Assembly (NCBI GenBank): GCA_007833815.1
Contig: CP033464.1
Span: forward strand, 2,055,501-2,119,500
DNA length: 64,000 nt
Source: Brevibacillus laterosporus
GTDB taxonomy: Bacteria > Bacillota > Bacilli > Brevibacillales > Brevibacillaceae
Direction of reading: 5' to 3'
A model generated the notes under the pieces. That model searched no databases. It was not told where the DNA came from and was given only the letters and a program-made list of their open reading frames with translations. Within the stretch, counting starts at the first letter, position 1, and each line of letters opens with the position of its first letter. A program made the position numbers and the translations under genes. Below, in pieces: positions 28,041 to 38,480 of the stretch.

Positions 28041-29390
28041 TTGTTTACAATCTGGCATAAAAAAAACAAATCACCGGCACCTAAAGCATTAATAGTAGAT
28101 AAAAAGCAGACAGTAGGTCCTAGTCCTTCAATCGATTCACCAGCTAAAGCATTTACATACATAGATTCTGATTCCAACACTCAATCGCTTCTGCAAAATT
28201 ACGCACATCACCATCTGCTCACTAGTATTGATCTCTACGAACAAAACATGAAACTAAGCCAAAGCGGCAAGCTCTTGGACGAACTACAAGAGACGACTAA
28301 GTGGGCCATACATGTGAGTAAATCTTCGGAAGAATTAGCTTGTTCGGTAGTGGACGTGGCAGAGAGTACGAGCAAAATGGCGCAGTTTACAGAGGAGACA
28401 ACAGGTAAGGCGTACAAGAGTGGAAAGAGTATAAGTGAATCCCTGTCTGTTTTCCGCGAAGTAGAAAATTCAGTTTCTTCTATGAATCAGACCTTTGATA
28501 GCTTACAACAAGGTATTACCTCAACGCATAGAATTGTGGACACCATTCGGAGTATCTCAGATCAGACACATTTACTGGCGTTGAATGCTTCCATAGAGGC
28601 GGCAAGGTCAGGCGAGCATGGCAGAGGATTTGCTGTCGTTGCGCAGGAAGTGAGAAAGCTCGCAGAAGATACCAAACGTGCTCTTGCGGATATTTCTACT
28701 CATATGGAAGGAGTAATGAAAACATCTCTGACGATGCGTGAGCAGGTGCAGGTAACGCAACAGCAGGTCGCAGTAGGAGCGTATCAGGCTACGGAAGCGG
28801 AAGTTTCTTTGCGGCATATGATTGATGAAATTCGCAGTATAAAGACACAGACCAGCAATATTGCAGCGATTACAGAGGAACAAGCTGCCGCTACTCGGGA
28901 AATTGATGAGTATATACATACTATCGTGGAACAGGTTTCAGAATCTAGTGAATCCTTACGTATTATGGGAACAGAAGTGAATGCGCTTTCGAAAAAGATA
29001 AACAAGAATAGATTACATAACATTGAAGAGTATGGCCAGCAACATGAATGGTATGATCGCCCAGAGTTGCTAAAACGGATCATGATTCAAGATCATCTCT
29101 GGTGGGTATGGAAGGTGTATAATGCCATTTATGGTTTTGAGGTATTAAATCCCCATGATGTCAAAGATCACACGGCATGTCGATTAGGGCATTGGTATAA
29201 GATTGAACAAGATCGTGTATCAGAAGCATTGAAGCCTGGTTTTGAGAAAGCACATCAGAATGTTCATCGTTTAGCAAAAGAGATTGCTGTCGCTCTTCAA
29301 AAAGGGGATAAAAATAGGGCTAAGACTTACCAACAGGAACTGGAACGTGCTTCCCATGAAGTTGTGCAATTTATTGAAAAAATGATGTAG
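28041..29390 (+). CDS. Soluble methyl-accepting protein with C-terminal CZB zinc domain
   Basis: A 449-residue cytoplasmic chemoreceptor. The start is TTG with AAGGAGGA six bases upstream. No membrane helix is found. The signalling hairpin is near residues 180-215 ([19 protein letters not shown]). The last about 125 residues match the chemoreceptor zinc-binding (CZB) domain: His in IQDHLWW, the Cys motif TACRLGHWY, then [15 protein letters not shown] domains bind zinc through three His and one Cys and sense zinc or hypochlorous acid in known cases. The N-terminal 70 residues are unclassified. Confidence 0.88.
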   Translation: MFTIWHKKNKSPAPKALIVDKKQTVGPSPSIDSPAKAFTYIDSDSNTQSLLQNYAHHHLLTSIDLYEQNMKLSQSGKLLDELQETTKWAIHVSKSSEELACSVVDVAESTSKMAQFTEETTGKAYKSGKSISESLSVFREVENSVSSMNQTFDSLQQGITSTHRIVDTIRSISDQTHLLALNASIEAARSGEHGRGFAVVAQEVRKLAEDTKRALADISTHMEGVMKTSLTMREQVQVTQQQVAVGAYQATEAEVSLRHMIDEIRSIKTQTSNIAAITEEQAAATREIDEYIHTIVEQVSESSESLRIMGTEVNALSKKINKNRLHNIEEYGQQHEWYDRPELLKRIMIQDHLWWVWKVYNAIYGFEVLNPHDVKDHTACRLGHWYKIEQDRVSEALKPGFEKAHQNVHRLAKEIAVALQKGDKNRAKTYQQELERASHEVVQFIEKMM

Positions 29391-29438
29391 CAATAAAAGC
29401 GAAGTTTTGCTCAATATAGTAAATTCTTATTATCATAT

Positions 29439-29478
29439 AAAAAACTCTCTAGACACGAATAACGTCCAGAGAGTTTTT
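29439..29478 (+). terminator. Terminator after the CZB chemoreceptor
   Basis: Stem AAAAACTCTCT/AGAGAGTTTTT plus flanking partial pairs, with a T-run in the right arm; could serve both strands. Confidence 0.75.
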
Positions 29479-29567
29479 CACCTATTACTTCATATTTTAG
29501 TAACTTATCTACCTTCATCTAGCATCGTATACCTATCAATTCACATTTTATCTACACAACCTTTTAT

Positions 29568-29906
29568 TTATGTAGTTGTTATCATGTTGATCATTTTTAC
29601 CTTTTGAATAATAGTTATCTCCAACTGTTCATTAAGCTTATCGATGCGTTTCCCAATTAAGAATACGTCGATAATGATCCAAATGGCAATGGGAACAAAC
29701 AAGAGGAACCAACTGATGAACCAGACGGCAATCATACCAATGGCAATCCCGGTGTCCCCGCTATAAAAACGGTGACCTCCTATGGTACCTAAAAAAATCC
29801 ACAGAAGATAGGCTATTCCTTTTGATCTTTTTCGTTTGTCAAATTCTGCATTTACCATGAGTTGTTGATCAGTAGTTAAATTTTGTCTTGCGGTCAAATT
29901 ATCCAT
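29568..29906 (-). CDS. TM2-domain small membrane protein
   Basis: A 112-residue protein. The start is ATG 29906 behind GGGAGG (spacing six), giving MDNLTARQNLTTDQQ. A basic segment precedes the TM2 domain: two helices joined by a short turn, with the family pattern FLGTIGGHRFYSGDTGIAIG and a second helix ending IIIDVFLIGKR. The function of bacterial TM2 proteins is not settled. A monocistronic gene with a strong ribosome site. Confidence 0.85.
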   Translation of the reverse strand: MDNLTARQNLTTDQQLMVNAEFDKRKRSKGIAYLLWIFLGTIGGHRFYSGDTGIAIGMIAVWFISWFLLFVPIAIWIIIDVFLIGKRIDKLNEQLEITIIQKVKMINMITTT

Positions 29907-30116
29907 GACATTCCTCCCAACAAAATGAGCACATACCCAAAGCTTTTGTAACATGAAAAAGAATTGACAGCTGGTGGCAGTCAAGTCCTTTGGGCATATG
30001 CATTTATTGTATGTTGGAGTCTTACCAAATTTGCTTGTTTGTTGCTTACGTCTAAAAATATTCTAAATCTCAAAATGAATCCCACTAAAACATGAGAAGT
30101 AGTGCTTTACTTGAGC

Positions 30117-32135
30117 CTACACTTTAAATCGCTTCAATTCTTCTTGCATCTGCTTCGTCATGTTAGCTAACGAGCTTGCGGTCCCGTGTACCTCCTGAGC
30201 CGAAGCGGAGGCTTGCTCAGATGTTGCGGCGATTTCTTCTGAGGAAGCAGCTACTTCTTGTGAAATGCTAGAGCTGGATTCCACTTTGGTTAAGATATCT
30301 TCTTTTTGTTTTTGCATGTTCTGTGCAGAGAAGCTAAGTTGCTCTACTTTTGGATTAACGCATTCAATTTCTCGCATGATGTTACGGAAAGAGTCAGTAG
30401 CTATATCCATTTCTGATTTTTGCCCAGTGATAGCTTCTTTCATTGATTGTGCATTCATTAACATTTGATCTGAATCTGTGGACACAGAGGTAATCATGTC
30501 TGCGATCATTTGAGAAGATTGTCGGGATTGCTCTGCTAATTTACGTACCTCATCAGCGACGACAGCGAAGCCCCTGCCTGATTCTCCTGCTCGTGCTGCT
30601 TCAATGGCTGCGTTTAAGGCCAACAGATTCGTTTGTTCAGCAATCTGATTAATGACAGTAGTGATATGATGAACATTTTTTAAATTATCGTTGGCTGTGA
30701 CAATATTCCCGATGAAATCTTGGAATACCTGATTTACTTCATCTACAGATGTGATGAGCTTATTCAAATTTTGGTTACTTTCGTTTGCCAATGTATGGAT
30801 GTTTTTACCATTAGCATTTACCTCTTCAATCGCACATACCATGTCATCTAATTGTGTACCATATGAGGTGAGTGTATCACTGATCTGAATCAATTCTTCT
30901 GTTTGAGATGTAACTCCTGATGCTACATCTTGAATGGAGATAGATACACTTTCTGTAGCGCTACTCATCTCCTGAGAAATGTTACTTAGACTTTGAGAAG
31001 CATGATCGATTTCTGTAGATTGCGTTTGCACGATGCCGATTAAATTACTAAATGAGCCTTTCATATTTTGTAATATATGGGATAACTCACCGAATTCATC
31101 CCTGCGTTGGAGTAATTTGTCGTCGATTGGTGTTGCTAGTTCTCCACCTGCCATGATTCCAAAAATACGTTTAAAAGTGTGCAAAACACGGCTTAGCGAA
31201 TGAGAATACCAATAAGCAATACCAATAGATGCTAACAAGAAGAAACCAGAGATTATCATTAAATAATTACGCATGCTATCAACGCCGCCAAGTAGATCAT
31301 CAGCATTAATATAGATAACAATACCACCACCTGTTAGGGAAAGCGGGGCATATCCAATATATTTTTTTATTCCTTGATACTGATAGGAACCAGAACCACT
31401 ATTTCCAGAAATCAACTTCGAAAAAATGTCAGCTAGCTGTTTTAAGCCGGTGTCGGTTTGTGACATCACTATCAAGTTTTCTTGTTTTTTTATTCTGTCG
31501 ATATCCTCAGTGACGACAATCGTTCCCGTTTTATCTAAAACATATGCTTGTCCTGTTTGGCTAAAGCTAATGTTTGACAGGAACTTTACCAATTCATTGG
31601 CAGATTGGACTATATATACCACACCAATATTCTGATTTTCCGTGCGGATAGGTGCAGCATACACAATAATAGGTTCTTTGGTCTTACTGGATATGAATAC
31701 ATCTGATGTATTTGGAGTTCCAGTCAATGCTTTTTGAAAGTAGGCTGTCTTACTGATATCTTCGCCTACATTACTACCAATCACAGCTTTACCTGTAGTA
31801 TCTGCAATGCCCCAGTTTATAGCACCATGCTCCTTGATCAGGGAACTAAGATTTTTTTCCACGAACTCTGATTCCGTTTGATATTTTTTTACTGCTTCTC
31901 GAGCTGCCAAACTTTCTACAAATGTTATTTCATCTGCCATTTGGGCTTGATAATGCCCAGCTGCTTGTTGGGCAAGAGGAGAAAGCATTTCCTCTGCGCT
32001 TGTAATCATTTGCTTTTGTGCTTCAAAAAAAGCAAGGCTTGTAAGTCCTAAACAAGTGATAGTAAGCAAGGCACAAATCATGAATAGTAGTTGCCCTTTA
32101 ATCGATTTAAACTGAAAGATTTCTTTCAATTTCAA
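30117..32135 (-). CDS. Methyl-accepting chemotaxis protein with dCache-type sensor
   Basis: A 672-residue chemoreceptor. The start is TTG at 32135, six bases behind GGAGGG; an upstream ATG in frame has no ribosome site. Helix 1 lies near 14-37, then an extracellular sensor of about 250 residues of double-Cache type ([54 protein letters not shown]), helix 2 near 295-317, HAMP, and a signalling domain with [20 protein letters not shown]. dCache receptors often bind amino acids or carboxylates; the ligand is unknown here. Confidence 0.92.
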   Translation of the reverse strand: MKLKEIFQFKSIKGQLLFMICALLTITCLGLTSLAFFEAQKQMITSAEEMLSPLAQQAAGHYQAQMADEITFVESLAAREAVKKYQTESEFVEKNLSSLIKEHGAINWGIADTTGKAVIGSNVGEDISKTAYFQKALTGTPNTSDVFISSKTKEPIIVYAAPIRTENQNIGVVYIVQSANELVKFLSNISFSQTGQAYVLDKTGTIVVTEDIDRIKKQENLIVMSQTDTGLKQLADIFSKLISGNSGSGSYQYQGIKKYIGYAPLSLTGGGIVIYINADDLLGGVDSMRNYLMIISGFFLLASIGIAYWYSHSLSRVLHTFKRIFGIMAGGELATPIDDKLLQRRDEFGELSHILQNMKGSFSNLIGIVQTQSTEIDHASQSLSNISQEMSSATESVSISIQDVASGVTSQTEELIQISDTLTSYGTQLDDMVCAIEEVNANGKNIHTLANESNQNLNKLITSVDEVNQVFQDFIGNIVTANDNLKNVHHITTVINQIAEQTNLLALNAAIEAARAGESGRGFAVVADEVRKLAEQSRQSSQMIADMITSVSTDSDQMLMNAQSMKEAITGQKSEMDIATDSFRNIMREIECVNPKVEQLSFSAQNMQKQKEDILTKVESSSSISQEVAASSEEIAATSEQASASAQEVHGTASSLANMTKQMQEELKRFKV

Positions 32136-32451
32136 AATAATCCCTCCATTTTTACCACTTGTTAAAACAAGCATGTCTTTACATTGTCGTACTTTAACAT
32201 ATAAAAATTTATGTACAATTTGTTACGGATGTGCAAAAAAGGGAAAGATAAAATTATACGCCTATTACATTAAGTTTTATGTATTATAAATTAAGTAAAC
32301 CGATAGGAATTATGAAACTTTTTCGTGCTAGATACGTAAACAAAAAAAGTGATCAGTATATTTGCTAAAAGTAGTGATGTCCGTAAATAAATCGGGTAAA
32401 CTGATTACATATGCAATTTGGGTTATATATAGTGAGGAGGATGTTACAGCA
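32136..32451. other. Regulatory interval between chemoreceptor and khtTU
   Basis: An AT-rich divergent promoter region. The khtT frame is open for 90 bp upstream of the chosen start, but that part has no ribosome site. No riboswitch fold was recognised by eye. Confidence 0.4.
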
Positions 32452-32949
32452 ATGGATATTCGCGAAATTGAACTACCAGGGATTGGGCGGAAATTCGAAA
32501 TGATTACAAGAAATAATGAAAAGGTGGTTATCGTTATTCACGATGATGGTCGAAGAGAGATCTATCAATTTGATGAAGATGATCACGATGAGAGCATATC
32601 TAGTGTTATTTTTAACGATGTCGAAGCTAGAAAAGTGGCTGAAATTCTAGGGGGAGTCGTCTATAAGCCAAAAGCACTTGAGACAGTTGAAATGGCTTTT
32701 CATGATTTAGTGATTGAGTGGTTCAAGGTATCACCAAATGCTGTGGCTGTTAATCGGACGATCTTAGAGGTGGATATTCGCAATAAATACAGTGTGACTG
32801 TGATTGCGATTTTAAAGAAAAATTTGAAAAAAATTCCAAATCCAGGACCAGAAGAGGTCATTGAAGCGGGAGATACGTTAGTGTTGAGTGGGGAAAGAGC
32901 ACATTTAAAGGCGGCGATTCGTGAACTATTATCTAACGGGGGGGAGTAA
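32452..32949 (+). CDS. khtT: K+/H+ antiporter regulatory subunit KhtT
   Basis: A 165-residue cytoplasmic protein, the same length as Bacillus subtilis KhtT. The start ATG gives MDIREIELPGIGRKFEMITR, as in the family; GAGGAGG lies about 11 bases upstream. The N-terminal half is the dimerising domain, and the C-terminal half is an RCK_C (TrkA-C) domain, with VDIRNKYSVTVIAI and VIEAGDTLVLSGE, which in KhtT binds c-di-AMP and inhibits the antiporter. It is seven bases upstream of the antiporter gene. Confidence 0.9.
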   Translation: MDIREIELPGIGRKFEMITRNNEKVVIVIHDDGRREIYQFDEDDHDESISSVIFNDVEARKVAEILGGVVYKPKALETVEMAFHDLVIEWFKVSPNAVAVNRTILEVDIRNKYSVTVIAILKKNLKKIPNPGPEEVIEAGDTLVLSGERAHLKAAIRELLSNGGE

Positions 32950-32956
32950 TATATAG

Positions 32957-34186
32957 ATGGATCATTTGGTATTTGAGGTTGGGACGGCACTTTTGTTGGT
33001 TGCGATTGCAGCATTACTTGCTGGAAGGTTGAAATTCTCGATTATTCCTTTTTTAATTGTTCTGGGTATGATGGTAGGCCCACATGCCCCTACGATTGGA
33101 ATTTTTGATTTCAAATTTATTGAATCCCAAGAGATTATTGATTTTATGGGTAGGATCGGTGTTTTGTTCTTACTGTTCTATCTGGGACTGGAATTCTCGG
33201 TCGGTAAACTCATTAAATCGGGAAGGTCTATCGCCTTTAGCGGGACCGTATATGTAGCTATTAACTTTGTATTGGGGCTTATCTACGGTTTTCTTACGGG
33301 ATTCCCGTTGTTAGAAACCCTTATTATTGCTGGGTTTGTGTCAGTGTCTTCTAGTGCCATTGTAGCCAAAGTCTTGGTTGATTTGAGGCGAACAGGAAAT
33401 TCAGAGACGGAACTTATCCTAGGAATTATTCTCTTTGACGATATTTTCCTTGCAGTATTCCTTTCTATAATGTCAGGACTGTTATTAGGTGGATCAACAT
33501 CGATTGGAGGAAGCATTCTATCTGTGCTGATCGCAATCGGATATATGTTACTGTTTTTTGTAATTGCACGTAAAGGAACTCCTGTATTAAATAAACTACT
33601 AAATATCGCGTCTGATGAAATCTTTATTATTGTGGTATTTGCAGCTTTGTTTTTCGTTGCTGGTTTTTCTGAAACGATCCACGTGGCAGAAGCAATTGGT
33701 GCCTTATTATTCGGATTAGCCTTGTCAGAAACGGAACAAAACAAACGAATTGAAAAGCTTGTTATTCCATTCCGTGATTTCTTTGGAGCCATGTTTTTCT
33801 TTAGTTTTGGGCTCAGTATCGATCCATTAACGCTAGGCGGTGCAGTTTGGCTTGCGTTAGGTGTTGTTATCTTAACCGTAGTGAGTAACTACGTTGCTGG
33901 TATGATTGCAGGCAGACGTTCTGGACTGTCTCATAAAGCATCCAGTAACATTGGATTAACAATCATGGCTCGCGGTGAGTTTACCATTATCGTAGCGAAT
34001 CTTGGTATTGCAGGTGGGCTTATGCCTATTTTAAAGCCATTTTCTGCCTTATACGTGTTGATTCTTGCTATACTAGGACCTTTGCTCACCAAGGAATCTA
34101 AACACGTCTACCAGTTCATGAACAAAATCTTTGGCTGGAATACAAAAGCAGAAAAGAAGGCAGAGAAGAAGACAGATCAGACATAA
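32957..34186 (+). CDS. khtU: K+/H+ antiporter KhtU (CPA2 family)
   Basis: A 409-residue membrane antiporter with about 12 helices. CPA2 signs: LFLLFYLGLEFSVGKL, then SVSSSAIVAKVL with the unwound-helix residues, LFDDIFLAVFLS with the ion-binding Asp pair, and MARGEFTIIVANLG. The C-terminus is short and Lys/Glu-rich, without its own RCK domain, which agrees with a separate KhtT partner. It exports potassium in exchange for protons at alkaline pH or high potassium. It follows khtT after seven bases in one operon. Confidence 0.9.
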   Translation: MDHLVFEVGTALLLVAIAALLAGRLKFSIIPFLIVLGMMVGPHAPTIGIFDFKFIESQEIIDFMGRIGVLFLLFYLGLEFSVGKLIKSGRSIAFSGTVYVAINFVLGLIYGFLTGFPLLETLIIAGFVSVSSSAIVAKVLVDLRRTGNSETELILGIILFDDIFLAVFLSIMSGLLLGGSTSIGGSILSVLIAIGYMLLFFVIARKGTPVLNKLLNIASDEIFIIVVFAALFFVAGFSETIHVAEAIGALLFGLALSETEQNKRIEKLVIPFRDFFGAMFFFSFGLSIDPLTLGGAVWLALGVVILTVVSNYVAGMIAGRRSGLSHKASSNIGLTIMARGEFTIIVANLGIAGGLMPILKPFSALYVLILAILGPLLTKESKHVYQFMNKIFGWNTKAEKKAEKKTDQT

Positions 34187-34238
34187 TGAAGAGAATGTAA
34201 GCTTTGGCTTATGACATATAGAAGTAAAAATAGTGGGG

Positions 34239-34275
34239 CTTAGTTCAGTAAATATTGGACTAAGTTCTTTTTTCT
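34239..34275 (+). terminator. Terminator after khtTU
   Basis: A 9-bp stem CTTAGTTCA/TGGACTAAG followed by TTCTTTTTTCTTT. Confidence 0.75.
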
Positions 34276-34352
34276 TTCATTTTCCACAGCATTTCCACGT
34301 TTATTTGTTAGAATAATAAAGACTAAGACGAAAAGAAATTGGAGACGAATAT

Positions 34353-35384
34353 ATGTACATGGATTCGAGAATAGTAAAATCGTTGTTTATCCTACAACTG
34401 CTCTCGTCGTTTTTAGTGTTTGCTGGACATTACACCGCATTAGTTCTCAACTATAACGATCCTTTTTGGATCGTAGCTTTAAATCAAATTAGCCGCTATG
34501 GAACTGTCTTGTTGGCAATTATCACTGGTTTTTTTACTGCAAGATCACTTGAACGAATAACAGGTAGAGGGTGGAGCTTTTTCTCAGGAAAAATTACTTA
34601 TATCGTTATCCCATTCCTTCTATTTGGTGTTCTGTACCACTATTTATTGACGAAAGAACTCCCTTCTCAAAGGATTGATTTTCTCAATATTATGCTTGGT
34701 AAGACAGGTGGGCAGCTCTACTTTATTTTCATGTTGTGCCAATATTATGTATTTGCTTACTTGTTCCGAAATGTTATTAACAAGAAGAATCTACTTGTGC
34801 TGATATGGGTGTTTATGGCTGTCCAATATGTGTATATTAATTACTTACATTATCCATGGCTTGGTTTGACGACGCGCCATTTTCTGCCTACATGGATTTT
34901 TACATTTTACCTGGGGCATCTCATTTATTGGTACCGAGAGAAAATCATTCTGTTTTTGAAAAATAACCAACTTATTGTTGTAAGCTTTGCTGCGATTTCC
35001 TTGTTTAGCGCAATACTGTTTGTTTTATCTGAAACAACCTATGTAGCGGTTCATATGCGATTTGTATTAGCAACGCTTGTTACGCTTTTGACAAGCTTAC
35101 TATTTCTGGTCGATTGGGCCGAATATATTCCAGTGACTTTCCACAAAGGATTGACCTTCTTTATATACCTTACACACTCGGCTGTCACTATCTTAGTAAA
35201 TAAGACATTGATTGGTTATCTAGGTGACATTGCTTGGATCTTTCAGAGTACGTGGTACACACTGATTTATTTAGTCATTATTTATAGCATTACTTTTGGA
35301 ATTTCCATGCTATTGTCTAAAATGATGAATCTAATGGAAGCAAGTAAGCGGCGGATGAATAGGAAAATAGAGGGCCCTTTGTAA
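34353..35384 (+). CDS. Acyltransferase-3-family membrane protein
   Basis: A 343-residue integral membrane protein with about ten helices. It starts LFILQLLSSFLVFAGHYTAL, where the conserved His of acyltransferase-3 proteins is in AGHYT, followed by an Arg in SRYGTVLLAIITGFF. These enzymes O-acetylate or succinylate polysaccharides and cell-wall polymers. IcaC-like proteins of similar length are close in layout. ATG after ATTGGAGACGAATAT; single gene with a terminator directly after the stop. Confidence 0.75.
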   Translation: MYMDSRIVKSLFILQLLSSFLVFAGHYTALVLNYNDPFWIVALNQISRYGTVLLAIITGFFTARSLERITGRGWSFFSGKITYIVIPFLLFGVLYHYLLTKELPSQRIDFLNIMLGKTGGQLYFIFMLCQYYVFAYLFRNVINKKNLLVLIWVFMAVQYVYINYLHYPWLGLTTRHFLPTWIFTFYLGHLIYWYREKIILFLKNNQLIVVSFAAISLFSAILFVLSETTYVAVHMRFVLATLVTLLTSLLFLVDWAEYIPVTFHKGLTFFIYLTHSAVTILVNKTLIGYLGDIAWIFQSTWYTLIYLVIIYSITFGISMLLSKMMNLMEASKRRMNRKIEGPL

Positions 35385-35594
35385 TAAAACGGTTGATGCA
35401 TGTGATAATACTGCATCAACCGTTTTTATATGCAAATATTTTGCTTTTTTTCCTTGAAAGACAAGACCCCGTTTACGTAGACAGTAAACATCTTCGTCAG
35501 GATAATAGGTGATTCTGATGAGCGATTTGCTGACCGGCTGGTTACCGATGCATTCTGGTGGTAGTTGCTCATGATTCCATACTTTCTTTGACAT
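35331..35594 (-). CDS. Doubtful 87-codon hypothetical frame
   Basis: Starts MSKKVWNHEQLPPEC and has protein-like composition for about 55 residues (ITYYPDEDVYCLRKRGLVF). It has no visible ribosome site and runs through the strong terminator at 35386-35427 into the acyltransferase gene. The first part may be a real small gene whose original stop has been lost, or the whole frame may be chance. Confidence 0.25.
   Translation of the reverse strand: MSKKVWNHEQLPPECIGNQPVSKSLIRITYYPDEDVYCLRKRGLVFQGKKAKYLHIKTVDAVLSHASTVLLQRALYFPIHPPLTCFH
35386..35427. terminator. Bidirectional terminator, 15-bp stem
   Basis: AAAACGGTTGATGCA/TGCATCAACCGTTTT with an 11-nt loop and T-runs on both strands. Confidence 0.85.
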
Positions 35595-35742
35595 TTTTTT
35601 GTTTCACTAGTAACGTTTATAATAGATAAGTGATTTTTGTTTCTCTCTTGTACTGGCAGAATTTCATCTCAACACTTCCTGCCTATTACAATATAGGGTC
35701 GTCATCTTAGACAAAAACATAGTCAAATACATGGAGGTTTTC

Positions 35743-36876
35743 ATGAATAAAAAAGATGTGGCAGCTTGTCTGTCCGCGTTCTTGCTTCTATTATTAATGG
35801 GCTGTCAGGCTGTCGAACAAAATGTACAACAGGCATACTCAGAGCCAAAACAGCTAGAATCTTTAAGCAAAACTGACTTGCAAAATATATGTGCTAATGA
35901 GCAAGATTGCGTAGAGGTAGGTAATAGGTTGGTTCAGGAAATTAATGCAATAATCCCTGAGTTTTCTTCAATGGAAGAGTATGTGGAGGGGGACAGCGCA
36001 CAATCGGAAGCGAAAGAGAAGAGCTTGTCCGACGAAGCAAAGAAGCAAAATGAGATTGAAGCAAATGTACTGATGAGCTACAAGATTAACGATAAAGATG
36101 AACTAGTGGAGCCACAAATGCAAAAGCTGGATTCTAAGAAATGGGGTACATTCTATACAGAAACAGGTATAAAACGAGAAGAGATTGAAAAAATGCAGAA
36201 AGATACCGTGCTACATCAAGAGGTGTGGAATTTCTATAGAGCGTTAATTCCTAAAGAACAACGCAAACAACTTAAAGAATTTACTATCATGACAGATGGT
36301 AAACAAAATATACTGGCTAATGTTGTACAATCAGAGAATACTGATGAACACTGGAAGCTAGAGGTGGATGTGCTAGATGCTAGTACAGACGACCCAGATT
36401 TAATCAAAACATTGATTCATGAAACTGCCCATCTGATCTCACTAGGAGAAGATCAGATTCCCATTAATGAAGAGAGTCAGCAAGAGTTTAAAAAGGAGTG
36501 CGAAAGTCTATTCTTGGATGAAGGATGCACAAGTAAGGATTCGTATCTAAATAAGTTTCATAAACAATTCTGGCCAATGTATGAGGAAGAGTGGGAGCAG
36601 AAGAAAGTAGAGACGGATGAAGAGGAAAAACTAGCTTTTTACGATAAATATAACCAAGAGTTTGTATCCGAATATGCAATAACCAATGTGGTAGAAGACT
36701 GGGCCGAGACGTTTACCATGTTTACGCTATATGATTTTAGTCAAAATGAAACGACGTCAGAGAGTCAGCAGAAATTTGCTAAAATGAAGTCGCTGTATGC
36801 TTATTCTGAACTGGTGAAGGCAAGAACGGAAATATTGTTCCATTTGTATAAGCTGTTGCCAGAGTTAAAGCGATAG
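35743..36876 (+). CDS. Putative lipoprotein with a zincin HExxH motif
   Basis: A 377-residue lipoprotein. The start is ATG 35743 with TGGAGG five bases upstream. The signal sequence ends LLLMGC, a lipobox, so Cys would be lipidated at the outer face. Most of the protein is charged and helical. Near residue 228 is LIHETAHLISLGED, a metalloprotease-type H-E-x-x-H. A downstream Glu in VVEDWAETFTMF could be the third zinc ligand, as in gluzincins. It has two Cys pairs (ICANEQDC, CESLFLDEGC). Proteolysis is inferred from this motif only; no family name is recognised. Confidence 0.65.
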   Translation: MNKKDVAACLSAFLLLLLMGCQAVEQNVQQAYSEPKQLESLSKTDLQNICANEQDCVEVGNRLVQEINAIIPEFSSMEEYVEGDSAQSEAKEKSLSDEAKKQNEIEANVLMSYKINDKDELVEPQMQKLDSKKWGTFYTETGIKREEIEKMQKDTVLHQEVWNFYRALIPKEQRKQLKEFTIMTDGKQNILANVVQSENTDEHWKLEVDVLDASTDDPDLIKTLIHETAHLISLGEDQIPINEESQQEFKKECESLFLDEGCTSKDSYLNKFHKQFWPMYEEEWEQKKVETDEEEKLAFYDKYNQEFVSEYAITNVVEDWAETFTMFTLYDFSQNETTSESQQKFAKMKSLYAYSELVKARTEILFHLYKLLPELKR

Positions 36877-37182
36877 TCGGGAGGGCTTGGAGATAAGCTA
36901 TATAAAATAAAACCAAAAACCAGAAGCCTGTCCCCCATGGGCAATAACGTTTTTCCCTTGTGGAAGCGGCACATCAGGTTTGCCCTTATTCAAAAGCAAC
37001 AAGAGGAAACATTGATGAATGAAAGGCTGTCGAGCGGGTCGATAGCCTTTTGCCGTGTCATAAGTAGAGAGTAAAACATTATAAATCAATCCATTAAATT
37101 TTATTGTTATTTACAGAAATATACATCAGGGTTAAAATTAATAAAAAATGCTACGTTTTATAAATATAGGAAGGGGATTCAT
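36877..37182. other. Intergenic region with one terminator
   Basis: No gene seen. A 12-bp hairpin AAAGGCTGTCGA/TCGATAGCCTTT followed by TTGCC lies at 37022-37054. The 3' part should carry the promoter of the following regulator. Confidence 0.5.
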
Positions 37183-38466
37183 ATGATTGAAAGTTTAACT
37201 TCCCAAACAATCGGGGAACTGATAAGAGCTAAAAGAACAGAATTAGGCATCAGTTTATCAGAAGTATCCAGAGTGACTGGGGTTAGTAAGGGGGTTATTT
37301 CCAAAATAGAAAGTGGCGAGACCAAGCGTCCAGAGTTAAGGACTTTAAAACCAATGGCAGATTTTTTAGACATCCCTTACGAAGATATCATTGAACGCTA
37401 TATTGAGATGGAACAACGCATTGGTATTTTGGACGTTCTTTTATCAGAATCAATCGAAATTTCTAATCTTTCCTTAATTACTAAAGTGGCGAAAAAACTC
37501 CTCGAATCTCCTCACGAGGATACATATACATTATTAGAACATTTATATAAACTTGCGAACACTAACACAAATAAAGAAATCAGGCTAACATTTTACAATA
37601 TCATTATTTCGTACGCCAGAGTTCATGGAGTACCAATGTATATAGCTAAAGGGTTATATCAAAAATACCTCATCGAGAGAGAAGATTTGAAACGTTTGGA
37701 AGAATCGTTTAAAGTAGGAGAAGAATCTTTGCACTATATTGATTTTCTATCTGATGAAGAGAAAATCATTTTCTATTTTAGAATGACCTTACACGCTCAT
37801 AACATTAAAAAATATTCAGAGTGCATTGAGCTATGTAAAATGGGTCTTACAGAAGATACTACAAAAACCGAATTAAAGGCTAGAGCTTACTTAGCAATGA
37901 TTAACTCACTTTTATTTTTAGAAAGATATGATGAAGTAGAACATCATTTAGATATTTTTGAAGAGTACGAATATCGTTTTGTTTTGGACGCAACCAACAT
38001 AACTCGTGCCATTGTAAAAGCTAAAAAGAAGGATTTCGTTTTGGCAATTCCAATGTTAAGAGAGTGCTTAAAGGTGGTTAGTAAGGACCTTAAAATACAT
38101 GTGGCAAATGAATTACTTGATGTATTTTTTCAAACAATGGACATGGACTCAATTGCAGAATTGCTAACCTTAGAAGACGAATGTATGATTATTAATCCTC
38201 AAACACCTTACCAGCATATATCTATTGGAACGTTTTACCGACACAAAGGGAATTTTATGATGGAAACAGGTATCCCTGATCAGGGAAAGGAAAGCTATTT
38301 ACAAAGCTTACGTATTTATAGAAGGATTAATGCTTATCAAGAAATAACAGAGTGTATGAAAAATATTTTTGAATATTTCTCAAAAAATTTAATGTCAGTA
38401 GATATTGAGTATGTAAAAAGATTAAATGAGGTGTATAATGGTGCTGTGAGAAAAAAATGTAATTAA
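37183..38466 (+). CDS. RRNPP-type HTH-TPR peptide-sensing regulator, system 1
   Basis: A 427-residue cytoplasmic regulator. ATG behind GGAAGGGGATTCAT. Residues about 10-70 form an XRE helix-turn-helix (IGELIRAKRTELGISLSEVS, VSKGVISKIESGE). The rest is all-helical with degenerate TPR repeats (for example DTYTLLEHLYKLA, ELKARAYLAMINSLLFLERY, ESYLQSLRIYRRI). This plan is that of PlcR, NprR, PrgX and AimR, where the TPR groove binds a short secreted peptide that re-enters the cell. A 45-codon exported-peptide gene starts 14 bases after the stop, which strongly supports a receptor-signal pair. Target genes are unknown. Confidence 0.85.
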   Translation: MIESLTSQTIGELIRAKRTELGISLSEVSRVTGVSKGVISKIESGETKRPELRTLKPMADFLDIPYEDIIERYIEMEQRIGILDVLLSESIEISNLSLITKVAKKLLESPHEDTYTLLEHLYKLANTNTNKEIRLTFYNIIISYARVHGVPMYIAKGLYQKYLIEREDLKRLEESFKVGEESLHYIDFLSDEEKIIFYFRMTLHAHNIKKYSECIELCKMGLTEDTTKTELKARAYLAMINSLLFLERYDEVEHHLDIFEEYEYRFVLDATNITRAIVKAKKKDFVLAIPMLRECLKVVSKDLKIHVANELLDVFFQTMDMDSIAELLTLEDECMIINPQTPYQHISIGTFYRHKGNFMMETGIPDQGKESYLQSLRIYRRINAYQEITECMKNIFEYFSKNLMSVDIEYVKRLNEVYNGAVRKKCN

Positions 38467-38480
38467 AGGTGGAATGTGGA

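Noticed and set aside
33283-33792. 169-codon minus-strand frame within khtU
   Set aside because: It lies wholly inside a well-supported antiporter gene and has no start signal or family motif.
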